Positions 45,389 to 53,505 of a DNA stretch of 64,000 bases are shown here, piece by piece; the first letter of the stretch is position 1, and each line of letters opens with the position of its first letter. The stretch comes from UTCHB3 sp008363265 (lineage in GTDB: Bacteria; Bacteroidota; Ignavibacteria; Ignavibacteriales; Ignavibacteriaceae). Under the pieces are notes generated by a model. It made no database searches. It saw only the letters and a program-made list of their open reading frames with translations, and was not told where the DNA came from. The DNA lies in contig BTUW01000001.1 in assembly GCA_045863055.1 (NCBI GenBank), positions 248,001-312,000 of the forward strand, in the 5' to 3' direction. Position numbers and translations under genes: made by a program.

Positions 45389-46490
45389 TTAGTTGGATGA
45401 GAATTTTAACAGATAAGCTTTAATAAATTTATAAATGTCACCATTCATAACACCCTGCGTGTCAGAGGTTTCTACATCGGTTCTATGGTCTTTTACCATG
45501 TTATAAGGGTGAAAAACGTAACTTCTGATCTGACTTCCCCACTCGATCTTCATTTTATTCTTCTCCACCTCGTTTTTGGCGGCGCTCTGTTTTTCCTTTT
45601 CGATCTGATACAGTTTCGACTTCAGCAACTTCATTGCCCTTGTTTTATTCTGTATCTGCGATCTTTCACTCTGACAGGCTGCCACAACTCCTGTGGGCAT
45701 GTGAGTTATCCTCACAGCGGTTTCAACTTTATTCACGTTCTGGCCCCCTTTTCCGCCTGAACGGTATGTGTCGATCCTGAGGTCGGCGGGATTAACGTCG
45801 ATCAGAATATTATCATCCACTTCAGGAATTACTGAAATGGCGGCGAAAGATGTGTGCCTGCGCTGATTTGAATCGAATGGCGATATTCTTACAAGTCTGT
45901 GCACACCCGCTTCGGCCTTAAGATAGCCATAAGCGAAATCACCCTCAACTTCCACTTCCGCGCTTTTAATTCCGGCACCATCGCCGTCAAGTATGTCAAC
46001 AATTGTTGCTTTCAAACCGTTCTCATCACAGTAGCGGAGATACATCCTCAGGAGCATGTCCGCCCAGTCCTGTGCCTCTGTACCGCCGGCGCCGGAATGA
46101 ACCGTAACGATGCAGTTGTTACCGTCCTCCTCACCTGAGAGCATGTTCTTGAACTCAAGTTCTTCTATGCTCCTGGCGAGTTTGTCGATCTCTGCCGTAA
46201 TATCATTTGTAAGCGATTCGTCTTCGGCTTCAGCGGCCATCTCGACCAGTTCGCCTACAGAGACCGACTCATTCTGAAGCGTCTCCCAAAGTTCGATCCA
46301 TGTGGACAGTTTCTTACTTTCCTGAAGAAGTGCCTGCGCCCTTCTCTGATCGTTCCAGAAATCCCCTTCTTCGCTGATCTTCTTTATTTCATCTACACGG
46401 TTCTGTTTGTCATCTAACTTAAAGATAACTCCGTAAATTATTCACCCTGTTAGCAAGTTCCTTGTGAGTCCTTATTTCTTCTTCAAACAT
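45389..46490 (-). CDS. prfB: Peptide chain release factor 2, expressed through a +1 frameshift
   Basis: The gene needs two reading frames. From ATG 46488-46490 the first 23 codons read MFEEEIRTHKELANRVNNLRSYL and hit TAA at 46419-46421. A +1 shift at CTT continues as KLDDKQNRVDEIKK without interruption for 343 codons, giving 366 residues, the usual RF2 length. Residues SPFDSNQRR (the SPF stop-codon-reading motif) and SGGKGGQNVNKVE (GGQ catalytic loop) identify RF2, which releases proteins at UGA and UAA. GGAG (46497-46500) is a good ribosome-binding site, 6 bases before this ATG. The position of the break matches the known autoregulatory frameshift of E. coli prfB, but the stop is UAA instead of UGA. 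Confidence 0.93.
46418..46433 (-). other. prfB: Programmed +1 frameshift site in prfB (CTT TAA)
   Basis: On the reverse strand CGGAG (46429-46433) precedes TAT CTT TAA G. CTT (46422-46424) is the slippery leucine codon and CGGAG would act as the internal Shine-Dalgarno that promotes slippage, with spacing close to the E. coli AGGGGG TAT CTT TGA C. Here the stop is TAA followed by G, a context usually read efficiently and by RF1 too. Confidence 0.85.
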
Positions 46491-46502
46491 CATCTTCTCC
46501 GT

Positions 46503-46814
46503 TTATAATTCAATTTCCATTCTTAGAAGTGCAGCCGCAAGGGTTTTGCCCTGCGCGTCGAGTTTAAGCGACACTGTGCCTCCACCTCCTAAAGTGTTAT
46601 GCAGAATGAAGTTAAGTGCCTTAAGATTGGGCAGTTCGTACCGCTCAACCTCACCGAGACATACTCCTTCAAAATACTCTTTTACACGCTCTTTGGTCAG
46701 GTGATCCCTGATGATCGCGTAGCCTTCATCATCGTAGGCTATTATACCCACGTTTGCCGCGTCTCCCTTGTCACCGCTTCGTCCGTGCGCGATGTCTCTC
46801 AGTCTGATCTTCAT
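46503..46814 (-). CDS. AtuA-associated small C-terminal-domain protein
   Basis: A 103-residue protein matching the C-terminal ferredoxin-like domain of the AtuA/DUF1446 family: LRDIAHGRSGDKGDAANVGIIAYDDEGY is the hallmark start and LHNTLGGGGTVSLKLDAQGKTL the hallmark end. In many organisms it is fused to the AtuA domain; here it is the next gene, 2 bases after the larger gene's stop. The pair probably forms one complex. It was first described in acyclic terpene catabolism, but its molecular role is not settled. It ends 12 bases before the prfB start. Confidence 0.87.
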   Translation of the reverse strand: MKIRLRDIAHGRSGDKGDAANVGIIAYDDEGYAIIRDHLTKERVKEYFEGVCLGEVERYELPNLKALNFILHNTLGGGGTVSLKLDAQGKTLAAALLRMEIEL

Positions 46815-46816
46815 CC

Positions 46817-48184
46817 TTAAATCTCCACGATGTTTACGACAGGAATAACGAGTTCTTTCTTGATCAATGCGGGCCAGTATGCCACCACGTTGCTGGGCTT
46901 CGGCCTTCCACCCGCAAATCCCGTGACCGCGGGAGGACCCGTGAGGATCAGAGGAGCGATCTCCTGACCAAACCGTTCGATCGAGGGTTTGTCCTGCCCT
47001 CTTACAGCAAATCTGACCATTATCTCGTTGATGAGGTCTTCATCCATCTCTTTTGCCGCCTTGCCGTGACAGGCGTTGTAACCGACAAACTCGGTTCTGA
47101 ACTCTTCAAATGTACACCCGAGAGCTTCAAGACGCTTGCGCAGTATTCGATCAGCTGCCTTCGCTTTTGTCAGTGCCTGCGGCCAGCTGTAGGTAAGCGT
47201 TGCAAACGATGAATAACCATATTCATAAGAGCAGGATACCTTGTAGAACGGGGTGTAGGGTTTCCCTTTTACGCCCGACATTTTTACGCGGTCTTTTCCG
47301 TCATATGAAAGCTGAATTGTAGTGAAATCCGCAATGCAATCAGGGGTGATGTATTCAGCAGGATCACCGATCTCATAGAGCAACTGTTCGGAGACGGTTT
47401 CAATTGTTACCGCACCACCGAGGCTCTCATGCTTGGTGATAACCACATCCCCGTTCGGGAATGCTTCAGCTATCGGAAAACCGGGTTTCTCCATATTTTC
47501 GATCGATTCCCAGTCGCCCAGGAAGTTTCCACCCGAGGCCTGGGCACCGCACTCAAGTATGTGCCCGGCAACGGTTCCGACCGCCATTTTATCAAAATCT
47601 TCCCTGTCCCAGCCGAATTCATGTATCATCGGCGCCAGGGTAAGCCCGGTGTCGGTTGTACGGCCTGTGATTACAATATCGGCCCCTTTTTGAAGCGCTT
47701 CAACAATTGGGAAGGCCCCAAAATAGACATTGGCGCTAAGTAATTTGTCTTTCACTCCGGTGATCGGTTCGCCTGTCTCCATGTTGGCAAGTTCCGCGCC
47801 GGCTGCTAAAAGTCCGTCGAGACTGTTTTTAATATTGTCTCCCTCTATCACAGCTATTTTCAAACCGGAAATACCCAGCTCAGCTGCCACCGCGGCTATT
47901 GCTTCAGCGCATGCCTGCGGATTCACTCCACCGCCATTTGTGATAACCTTTATTCCCTTCTCCTTGCAAACAGGGAGTATCCTCTTCATCAGCGGAGGTA
48001 TATCCCGGGCATAACCAAGTTTGGGGTCTTTGTTCTTTTGTTTCTGCAGGATCGACATCGTTACTTCTGCAAGGTAATCCATCACGAGATAATCGATATC
48101 TCCTGAAGTAACCTGCCAGTACGGTGCTTCGATCAGATCGCCCCAGAAACCTTGTCCGGATGCAATTCTTATCTTTTCTTTCAT
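46817..48184 (-). CDS. AtuA/DUF1446 family protein
   Basis: A 455-residue cytoplasmic protein of the acyclic terpene utilization AtuA group. The start is IRIASGQGFWGDLIEAPYW; further family stretches are GDIDYLVMDYLAEVTMSIL, ITNGGGVNPQACAEAI, ADIVITGRTTDTGL and FAGGRPKPSNVVAYWPALI. No characterised catalytic residues can be pointed to. It overlaps the miaA stop by four bases and is followed by its small partner gene after 2 bases. Its place in an operon with pcm, miaA and prfB does not suggest terpene use; the actual job in this organism is unknown. Confidence 0.88.
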   Translation of the reverse strand: MKEKIRIASGQGFWGDLIEAPYWQVTSGDIDYLVMDYLAEVTMSILQKQKNKDPKLGYARDIPPLMKRILPVCKEKGIKVITNGGGVNPQACAEAIAAVAAELGISGLKIAVIEGDNIKNSLDGLLAAGAELANMETGEPITGVKDKLLSANVYFGAFPIVEALQKGADIVITGRTTDTGLTLAPMIHEFGWDREDFDKMAVGTVAGHILECGAQASGGNFLGDWESIENMEKPGFPIAEAFPNGDVVITKHESLGGAVTIETVSEQLLYEIGDPAEYITPDCIADFTTIQLSYDGKDRVKMSGVKGKPYTPFYKVSCSYEYGYSSFATLTYSWPQALTKAKAADRILRKRLEALGCTFEEFRTEFVGYNACHGKAAKEMDEDLINEIMVRFAVRGQDKPSIERFGQEIAPLILTGPPAVTGFAGGRPKPSNVVAYWPALIKKELVIPVVNIVEI

Positions 48185-49107
48185 TTATCGGTCTTCCGGT
48201 TTAGAACAGAGTTAACAATGAATTCTGGAGAGAGATTTTCACCCCTTCGGAGCGGAATAAACCTCTTGTCCCCCCTGATCCAGGTCAGCTGCCGCTTGGC
48301 ATACCGACGGGTGTTCTGCTTGATCAGTTCGATGCTTCTATCAAGGGAGATCGAACCACAAATATAGCTAATCATCTCCTTATAACCTACAGTATTCAGA
48401 GAATTGAGTGAGGGTTCGTACCCCATTTTGAGGATATTTCTTGTCTCGGTTTCGAGCCCGTTTTCGATCATCTTATCCACTCTCTCCTCGATCGTCCGGT
48501 AGAGTTCTCCACGGTCACCGTCAATAAAGAACTGGTGCCAGATAAGCTCCTCACTTCTGGTCTGTTCGATGTGGTGCTTCCAGATCGGTTCACCCGTTGT
48601 CTCGAGCACTTCAAGGGCCCTGATCACCCTTTTCCAGTGTCCCGGTGTCATCTTTGCGGCGCTTACAGGGTCTTTTTCCTGCAGGATTTCGTAAAGCCGT
48701 TCGTTCCCTTTTTCTTCCTTGAACTTTCTCAATTCTTCACGCAGTTCCTCATTCCTGGCGGGCCCTTCGAAAATACCGTCGATCAAGGCTTTGATGTACA
48801 ATCCTGAACCGCCGGCAACCACGGGAATTTTTCCGGAGGAGTGAAGCGCGGCTATGACCTCACCGGCCTCTTTTTCGAAAATAGAGACATTATATTCTTC
48901 ATCAGGATCTCTGATATCAATGAAGTGGTGTTTAACTGCGGAGAGTTCTTCAGTGGATGGCTTTGCGGTGCCGATGTCGAGATAGCGGAATATCTGCCTG
49001 CTGTCAGCTGATATTATCTCTGTGTCGAGGAGTTTTGCGAGTTCTATCGCCAGTTTTGTCTTCCCGGAAGCTGTTGGTCCCGAGATAACGATTACTTCTT
49101 TTTCCAT
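48181..49107 (-). CDS. miaA: tRNA dimethylallyltransferase
   Basis: A 308-residue enzyme with the P-loop VISGPTASGKTKLAIELAK, the substrate motif IISADSRQIFRYLDIGTAKPS, and the typical end TRRYAKRQLTWIRGDKRF. MiaA adds a dimethylallyl group to A37 of tRNAs that read UNN codons, including the tRNA-Leu and tRNA-Cys isotypes partly. It is of normal length. Its start lies inside the end of pcm (16-base overlap) and its stop overlaps the AtuA-like gene by four bases. Confidence 0.97.
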   Translation of the reverse strand: MEKEVIVISGPTASGKTKLAIELAKLLDTEIISADSRQIFRYLDIGTAKPSTEELSAVKHHFIDIRDPDEEYNVSIFEKEAGEVIAALHSSGKIPVVAGGSGLYIKALIDGIFEGPARNEELREELRKFKEEKGNERLYEILQEKDPVSAAKMTPGHWKRVIRALEVLETTGEPIWKHHIEQTRSEELIWHQFFIDGDRGELYRTIEERVDKMIENGLETETRNILKMGYEPSLNSLNTVGYKEMISYICGSISLDRSIELIKQNTRRYAKRQLTWIRGDKRFIPLRRGENLSPEFIVNSVLNRKTDK

Positions 49108-49730
49108 CCTTCTTTTCCCAGCAGGGGTACGAATGCGAAGTGTGGTATTTCTTCCGTCAGAAAATCGTTCTCACCTGTTTTTTGAACGATGTACATCTTC
49201 TGCGCTTCCTTTTCACCAACAGGAATGATCAGACGCCCCCCAACGGTCAGTTGTCTTTTCAACGGTTCCGGCACAGAGGGAGATCCTGCCGTGACAAGAA
49301 TGGCATCGTATGGCGCGTACTCATTCCACCCGATCGAACCGTCACCCCACTTTGTATAGACGGGGTATCCCAGCCGTTCGAACCTTTCCCTGGCCATCAG
49401 ATGAAGATCGTACTCCCTCTCGATCGAAAAGACCTTTGCGCCCATCGTGGCAAGAATTGCCGCCTGAAATCCCGATCCGGTGCCGATCTCAAGCACCCTG
49501 TCTCCTTTACGGATATTTGCCGACTGTGTCATGAAAGCCACAGTTGTGGGCTGGGAGATAGTCTGGCCGTAACCGATGTGAAGCGCTGTATCCTCGTATG
49601 CGAAATGCACCATCGCTTCAGGTATGAACCTGTGACGCTCGCATTTCAGAAATGCATCGAGTACGGCCTGATCGGTGATTCCGTTCTCTGTCAGTTTTAA
49701 TACAAGATTTCTTTTAGCGGATGAATACAT
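49092..49730 (-). CDS. pcm: Protein-L-isoaspartate O-methyltransferase
   Basis: A 212-residue S-adenosylmethionine-dependent methyltransferase. The AdoMet site is VLEIGTGSGFQAAILATMGA and the substrate-side motif is YGQTISQPTTVAFMT, both diagnostic of PCMT. It methylates isoaspartyl residues to start repair of aged proteins. The C-terminus (PVGEKEAQKMYIVQK) fits. It is the first gene of a reverse-strand run pcm-miaA-AtuA-like-small partner-prfB-cNMP-binding protein, whose coding sequences overlap or nearly touch. About 115 bases with no gene separate it from tRNA-Cys upstream. Confidence 0.95.
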   Translation of the reverse strand: MYSSAKRNLVLKLTENGITDQAVLDAFLKCERHRFIPEAMVHFAYEDTALHIGYGQTISQPTTVAFMTQSANIRKGDRVLEIGTGSGFQAAILATMGAKVFSIEREYDLHLMARERFERLGYPVYTKWGDGSIGWNEYAPYDAILVTAGSPSVPEPLKRQLTVGGRLIIPVGEKEAQKMYIVQKTGENDFLTEEIPHFAFVPLLGKEGWKKK

Positions 49731-49845
49731 TTTGCCGGTTTGGGATAATGGAGATTTTTAAAACTGAAAAAGCTGCCAGAAAAGTTGTGGAGCATAAGGC
49801 TTTTAGCCACCATGATAATGAACAACTTCTTTGACAGCTCTTTTG

Positions 49846-49919
49846 AGGCGCCGGTCGGATTCGAACCGACGAATAAAGGTTTTGCAGACCTTCCCCTTAA
49901 GCCACTTGGGTACAGCGCC
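49846..49919 (-). tRNA. tRNA-Cys (anticodon GCA)
   Basis: A 74-base cloverleaf on the reverse strand. The acceptor stem is GGCGCTG with CGGCGCC, the anticodon loop is CTGCAAA between AAGGT and ACCTT, giving GCA, and the T-arm is GTCGGTTCGAATCCGAC. The discriminator base is U, as usual for tRNA-Cys. CCA is not encoded, unlike the tRNA-Leu gene at 8667. Confidence 0.95.
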
Positions 49920-49929
49920 ATTTTGCTTT

Positions 49930-49958
49930 AAAAAACAAAATCCACTAAAGCGTGGATT
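49930..49958 (-). terminator. Hairpin between tRNA-Gly and tRNA-Cys
   Basis: AATCCAC (49939-49945) pairs with GTGGATT (49952-49958). On the reverse strand it comes right after tRNA-Gly and is followed by TTGTTTTTT. It looks like a simple terminator, though read-through into tRNA-Cys is possible. Confidence 0.55.
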
Positions 49959-49969
49959 CTGCCTTTTTG

Positions 49970-50042
<73 letters not shown>

Positions 50043-50114
50043 AGAACAATAATAATTTGGTCTACAAATATAGGTAATATCCTGAATTCATGCAAGAGTC
50101 AAAGCAAAGAAAAA

Positions 50115-52463
50115 TTACTTTTTCTTTCCTCTGCCACCTCTTCCTTTCACCGGTTCCTTCTTCGCGGCCTCTTCAATATATTGGAGTGCTTCAGCGAATG
50201 TGATCTCCCTCGGCTCCTTCCCTTTCGGGATCTTGGCATTGACCTTCCCGTTCGTAATATAGGGACCGAAACGGCCATTCAGAACCTTCACCGACGGATC
50301 CTCCGTGAAACTCTTGATGTTTCTTGCAGCCTCGGCATCTTTCTTTGAATTGATCAGATCAATACATTCACTCTCTGTTATACTGAGCGGATCGATATCT
50401 CTCGGGATCGAGTAGAACTTCGACTGATGCTTCACATATGGTCCGAACCGCCCCTCAGCCACAACCAGTTCCTCGCCTTCATATTCACCGGCTATGCGGG
50501 GGAGGCGGAAAAGGTCGAGTGCTTCTTCAAGAGAAAGAGTGTCGATCCGCTGGCCTTTCTTAAGTGAAGCCATCCTGGGTTTGATCTCGGGATTATCGGG
50601 ACTGTATATCTGAGCAACAGCGCCATACTTGGCCATACGCACTATCACATCCAGCCCTGAAGCAGGGTCTTTTCCCAACTCACGGCTGCCGGTTGCCCGC
50701 TCGCTGGTCTCAAGTGTCTCACGGACGGTCTTATGAAAAGGCTGATAGAATTTCTTCAGCATCTCCACCCTGTCGATATCACCTTTCGCAATATCGTCGA
50801 GCTGCTTCTCGATCTTTGCGGTGAACTTGAAATCGAGGATGTTCGGAAAATATTTAACCAGGAAATCGTTAACAATGAAAGCTATATCTGTGGGAAAGAG
50901 TTTTCCTTTGTCTGCACCGGTTATCTCGGTCTTTTCCTCTGTTGATATTTTTCCTGAGTCAGAAAGGGTCAACTTCATATAATTACGGGACTTACCCTCT
51001 CTCTCCTCTTTCACGACGTATCCCCTGTCCTGAATGGTAGAGATGATGGGAGCATAGGTGGAAGGCCTTCCGATACCGAGTTCTTCCAGTTTCTTCACAA
51101 GTGCGGCCTCGGTGTATCTCGCGGAAGGACGTGTGTATCTTTGCGTGGCAGTGATCTCTTTCATCCAAAGCGGCTGACCGGTTTTGAGCGGCGGAAGTAT
51201 TGCAGAATCTTCCTCATCGCCTTCATCTTCATCCCTCGATTCAATATAAAGCTTGAGAAAACCGTCGAAAAGGATAACCTCGCCGGTTGCGATAAACTTG
51301 TGTGGTGAGGTTGAAACGGCGATATCAACAGTGGTTTTCTCGATCCTGGCGTCGCTCATCTGTGAGGCTAGTGCACGCTTCCAGATCAGGTCATAAAGTG
51401 CAGCCTCATCCCTCGTAAGCGTCGATATCTTCCTGTTGTTGAAGTAAGTCGGTCTGATCGCCTCGTGGGCTTCCTGAGCATTGACAGACTTGGTTTTATA
51501 CTTCCTGAAGTGGTGATATTCGCTTCCGAAATTATCTGTGATCATTTCCCTCGCTGTGGCAAGTGCGAAATCGGAGAGATTAACAGAGTCGGTTCTCATA
51601 TAAGTGATGTGGCCGGCCTCATAAAGATTCTGAGCCACTCTCATCGTCTTCGATACAGGGAATCTCAACTTCCTTGCAGCTTCCTGCTGAAGGGTGGAAG
51701 TTGTGAATGGAGGGGCAGGAGTCTTCTTCAATTCCTTCTTTTCAAGATCCTCAACAGAGAAGTTGGCGCCGATGCATGCACGCAGAAAATTGATCGCCGA
51801 TTCTTCCTCATCAAACTTTTTGTCGAGGTCGGCTTTGATGATCACATCTTTCCTGGAACCGTCGGAAACACGGAAAAGCCCCGACACGTTAAAGTAGTCA
51901 CGGGTAACAAAATCCTGTATCTCCTTTTCCCTCTCAACGATCAGCCTTACAGCAACCGACTGCACTCTACCGGCTGAAAGAGATGGTCTTACTTTCTTCC
52001 ATAACACCGGTGAAAGTTCGAAACCGACAAGCCGGTCAAGTATCCTGCGCGATTGCTGAGCATCCACCAGGTTATCGTCGATACTTCTCGGGTTCTGTAC
52101 CGCTTCAAGGATGGCAGGTTTTGTGATCTCGTGGAAAACGATCCTTTTGATCTTGTTCGAAGGAATGTGCAGGGCTTCTTTTAGGTGCCATGAAATGGCC
52201 TCACCCTCACGGTCCTCGTCAGTCGCGAGCCAAACAGTTTCAGCTTCTGCTGCCATCTTTTTAAGTTCAGAAACTTTTTTCTTCTTATCGGCGGGGACCT
52301 CGTAGCTTGGAATAAAACCTTTCTCAGTATCTATTCCCATATCTTTCTTGGCGAGGTCACGGATATGTCCGTAGCTTGAAGTAACTGTAAAATCTTTCCC
52401 TAAAAATTTCTCAATGGTCGATGCCTTGGCCGGGGATTCTACTATAACAAGGTTTTTTATCAT
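50115..52463 (-). CDS. topA: DNA topoisomerase I (type IA)
   Basis: A 782-residue enzyme. The TOPRIM domain begins at the N-terminus (LVIVESPAKASTIEKFLG, with the metal triad in TDEDREGEAISWHL). The active-site tyrosine lies in HITYMRTDSVNLS and the clamp in RPSTYAPIISTIQDRGYV. Instead of the cysteine zinc fingers of E. coli TopA, the C-terminus has repeats of the RFGPY type (AEGRFGPYVKHQSKFY, NGRFGPYITNGKVNA) and a basic tail (KGRGGRGKKK), common in Bacteroidota and Gram-positive relatives. It relaxes negative supercoils. It is a single gene upstream of the tRNA pair. Confidence 0.96.
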   Translation of the reverse strand: MIKNLVIVESPAKASTIEKFLGKDFTVTSSYGHIRDLAKKDMGIDTEKGFIPSYEVPADKKKKVSELKKMAAEAETVWLATDEDREGEAISWHLKEALHIPSNKIKRIVFHEITKPAILEAVQNPRSIDDNLVDAQQSRRILDRLVGFELSPVLWKKVRPSLSAGRVQSVAVRLIVEREKEIQDFVTRDYFNVSGLFRVSDGSRKDVIIKADLDKKFDEEESAINFLRACIGANFSVEDLEKKELKKTPAPPFTTSTLQQEAARKLRFPVSKTMRVAQNLYEAGHITYMRTDSVNLSDFALATAREMITDNFGSEYHHFRKYKTKSVNAQEAHEAIRPTYFNNRKISTLTRDEAALYDLIWKRALASQMSDARIEKTTVDIAVSTSPHKFIATGEVILFDGFLKLYIESRDEDEGDEEDSAILPPLKTGQPLWMKEITATQRYTRPSARYTEAALVKKLEELGIGRPSTYAPIISTIQDRGYVVKEEREGKSRNYMKLTLSDSGKISTEEKTEITGADKGKLFPTDIAFIVNDFLVKYFPNILDFKFTAKIEKQLDDIAKGDIDRVEMLKKFYQPFHKTVRETLETSERATGSRELGKDPASGLDVIVRMAKYGAVAQIYSPDNPEIKPRMASLKKGQRIDTLSLEEALDLFRLPRIAGEYEGEELVVAEGRFGPYVKHQSKFYSIPRDIDPLSITESECIDLINSKKDAEAARNIKSFTEDPSVKVLNGRFGPYITNGKVNAKIPKGKEPREITFAEALQYIEEAAKKEPVKGRGGRGKKK

Positions 52464-52575
52464 TTCTCAGGGTCTGTTGAAAATTTTTGCAATTTTGAAA
52501 ATCTATCTAATCTATAAAGCTAATTTTCAGAAAAGAAGTTGCAAATGAATGAAATTTTTCAGGGATAAACAAAAT

Positions 52576-53505
52576 TCAGCAATCAACAAATTCACAATCG
52601 TCGCTGCAGTAACCTATCTCGATCGTATCGTGGTTGATGCTGAACTTCCTCGCCACCTCCCTCGCTTCCCCTCTGATCCGGGAAACAGTTTCCCTGCCAA
52701 GTTCCTCTTTCACAACGAGATGAACCGACATAATATTATACGTGCCATCCATCGACCATATGTGCAGATCGTGGAGTGACTCCACTCCCGGAATTGCAGC
52801 CAGTTCCTTTTTCAGGTCGTCCTCTACCAGTCCCGAAGGCATTCCCTGAAGAAATATCCTGCTGAAACTGCTTAAATTAAGTACCGCGTTGTACAGGATG
52901 AAAACTGAAATACCCAGCGAAAGAAGCGGATCGATCCATGTAAAACCTGTAAAGTAGATGATCACCGATCCGATGATCACTGCCACCCAACCCAATACAT
53001 CTTCAAGCAGATGAAGGCGCACGGCTTTCACATTCGCCTTCTCGTCACCTTTCAGTCTGAAGAAAGCCATGCCGTTAACTGCCACACCGAGCATAGCAAT
53101 GAGGAACATTCCCGCGGAATTGACTTCTCCCGGATCGATCAGTCGCATTACCGCACCATATATTATAAAGAGACTCCCCATAAGAAGGATGATGGTGCTT
53201 AACAGCCCGGCAAGCAGGGAGATGCGTTTGTATCCGTAACTGAAATTACTGTCGCGCTTTTTGTGCGATACCTTTTCGAGAATGAACGACATGCCGATCG
53301 CGGCGGTATCACCCAGATCGTGAACCGCGTCGGAGAGGATCGCGTATGAGTTGGTAAGAATTCCTCCTGCGATCTCGATTATCGCGAAAAAGAAATTAAG
53401 CCAGAATGCAGACTTGATCCCGGCGGTCGAATCGCCTTCAGCCGGATGATGATGATGGCCATGGTGGTGTCCATGCCCGTGAACGTGGTTGTGATCGTGG
53501 CCCAT
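52576..53505 (-). CDS. Cation diffusion facilitator (zinc/cobalt-type exporter)
   Basis: A 309-residue CDF transporter. The N-terminus is an exceptional histidine run (GHDHNHVHGHGHHHGHHHHP) that should bind metal. Six membrane helices follow, with the transport-site pairs HxxxD in SDAVHDLGDTA and in HLLEDVLGWV. The C-terminal cytoplasmic domain is the usual metallochaperone-like fold (SLHDLHIWSMDGTYNIMSVH). It exports Zn(II), Co(II) or similar in exchange for protons. Its ATG shares one base with the stop of the DUF5916 gene (TGATG), so it is the second gene of that pair. The final Cys-rich end (GYCSDDCEFVDC) may be another metal site. Confidence 0.94.
   Translation of the reverse strand: MGHDHNHVHGHGHHHGHHHHPAEGDSTAGIKSAFWLNFFFAIIEIAGGILTNSYAILSDAVHDLGDTAAIGMSFILEKVSHKKRDSNFSYGYKRISLLAGLLSTIILLMGSLFIIYGAVMRLIDPGEVNSAGMFLIAMLGVAVNGMAFFRLKGDEKANVKAVRLHLLEDVLGWVAVIIGSVIIYFTGFTWIDPLLSLGISVFILYNAVLNLSSFSRIFLQGMPSGLVEDDLKKELAAIPGVESLHDLHIWSMDGTYNIMSVHLVVKEELGRETVSRIRGEAREVARKFSINHDTIEIGYCSDDCEFVDC

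Noticed and set aside
45389..46240. prfB read as a 283-residue protein from ATG 46240
   Set aside because: The frame is open for 60 further codons upstream with clear RF2 sequence, and the conserved start lies in another frame across a CTT TAA frameshift site.
49740..49845. Long imperfect hairpin between tRNA-Cys and pcm (AAGTTGT with ACAACTT, GCTG with CAGC)
   Set aside because: The pairing is interrupted by several mismatches and a large inner loop, so neither a terminator nor an RNA gene can be supported.
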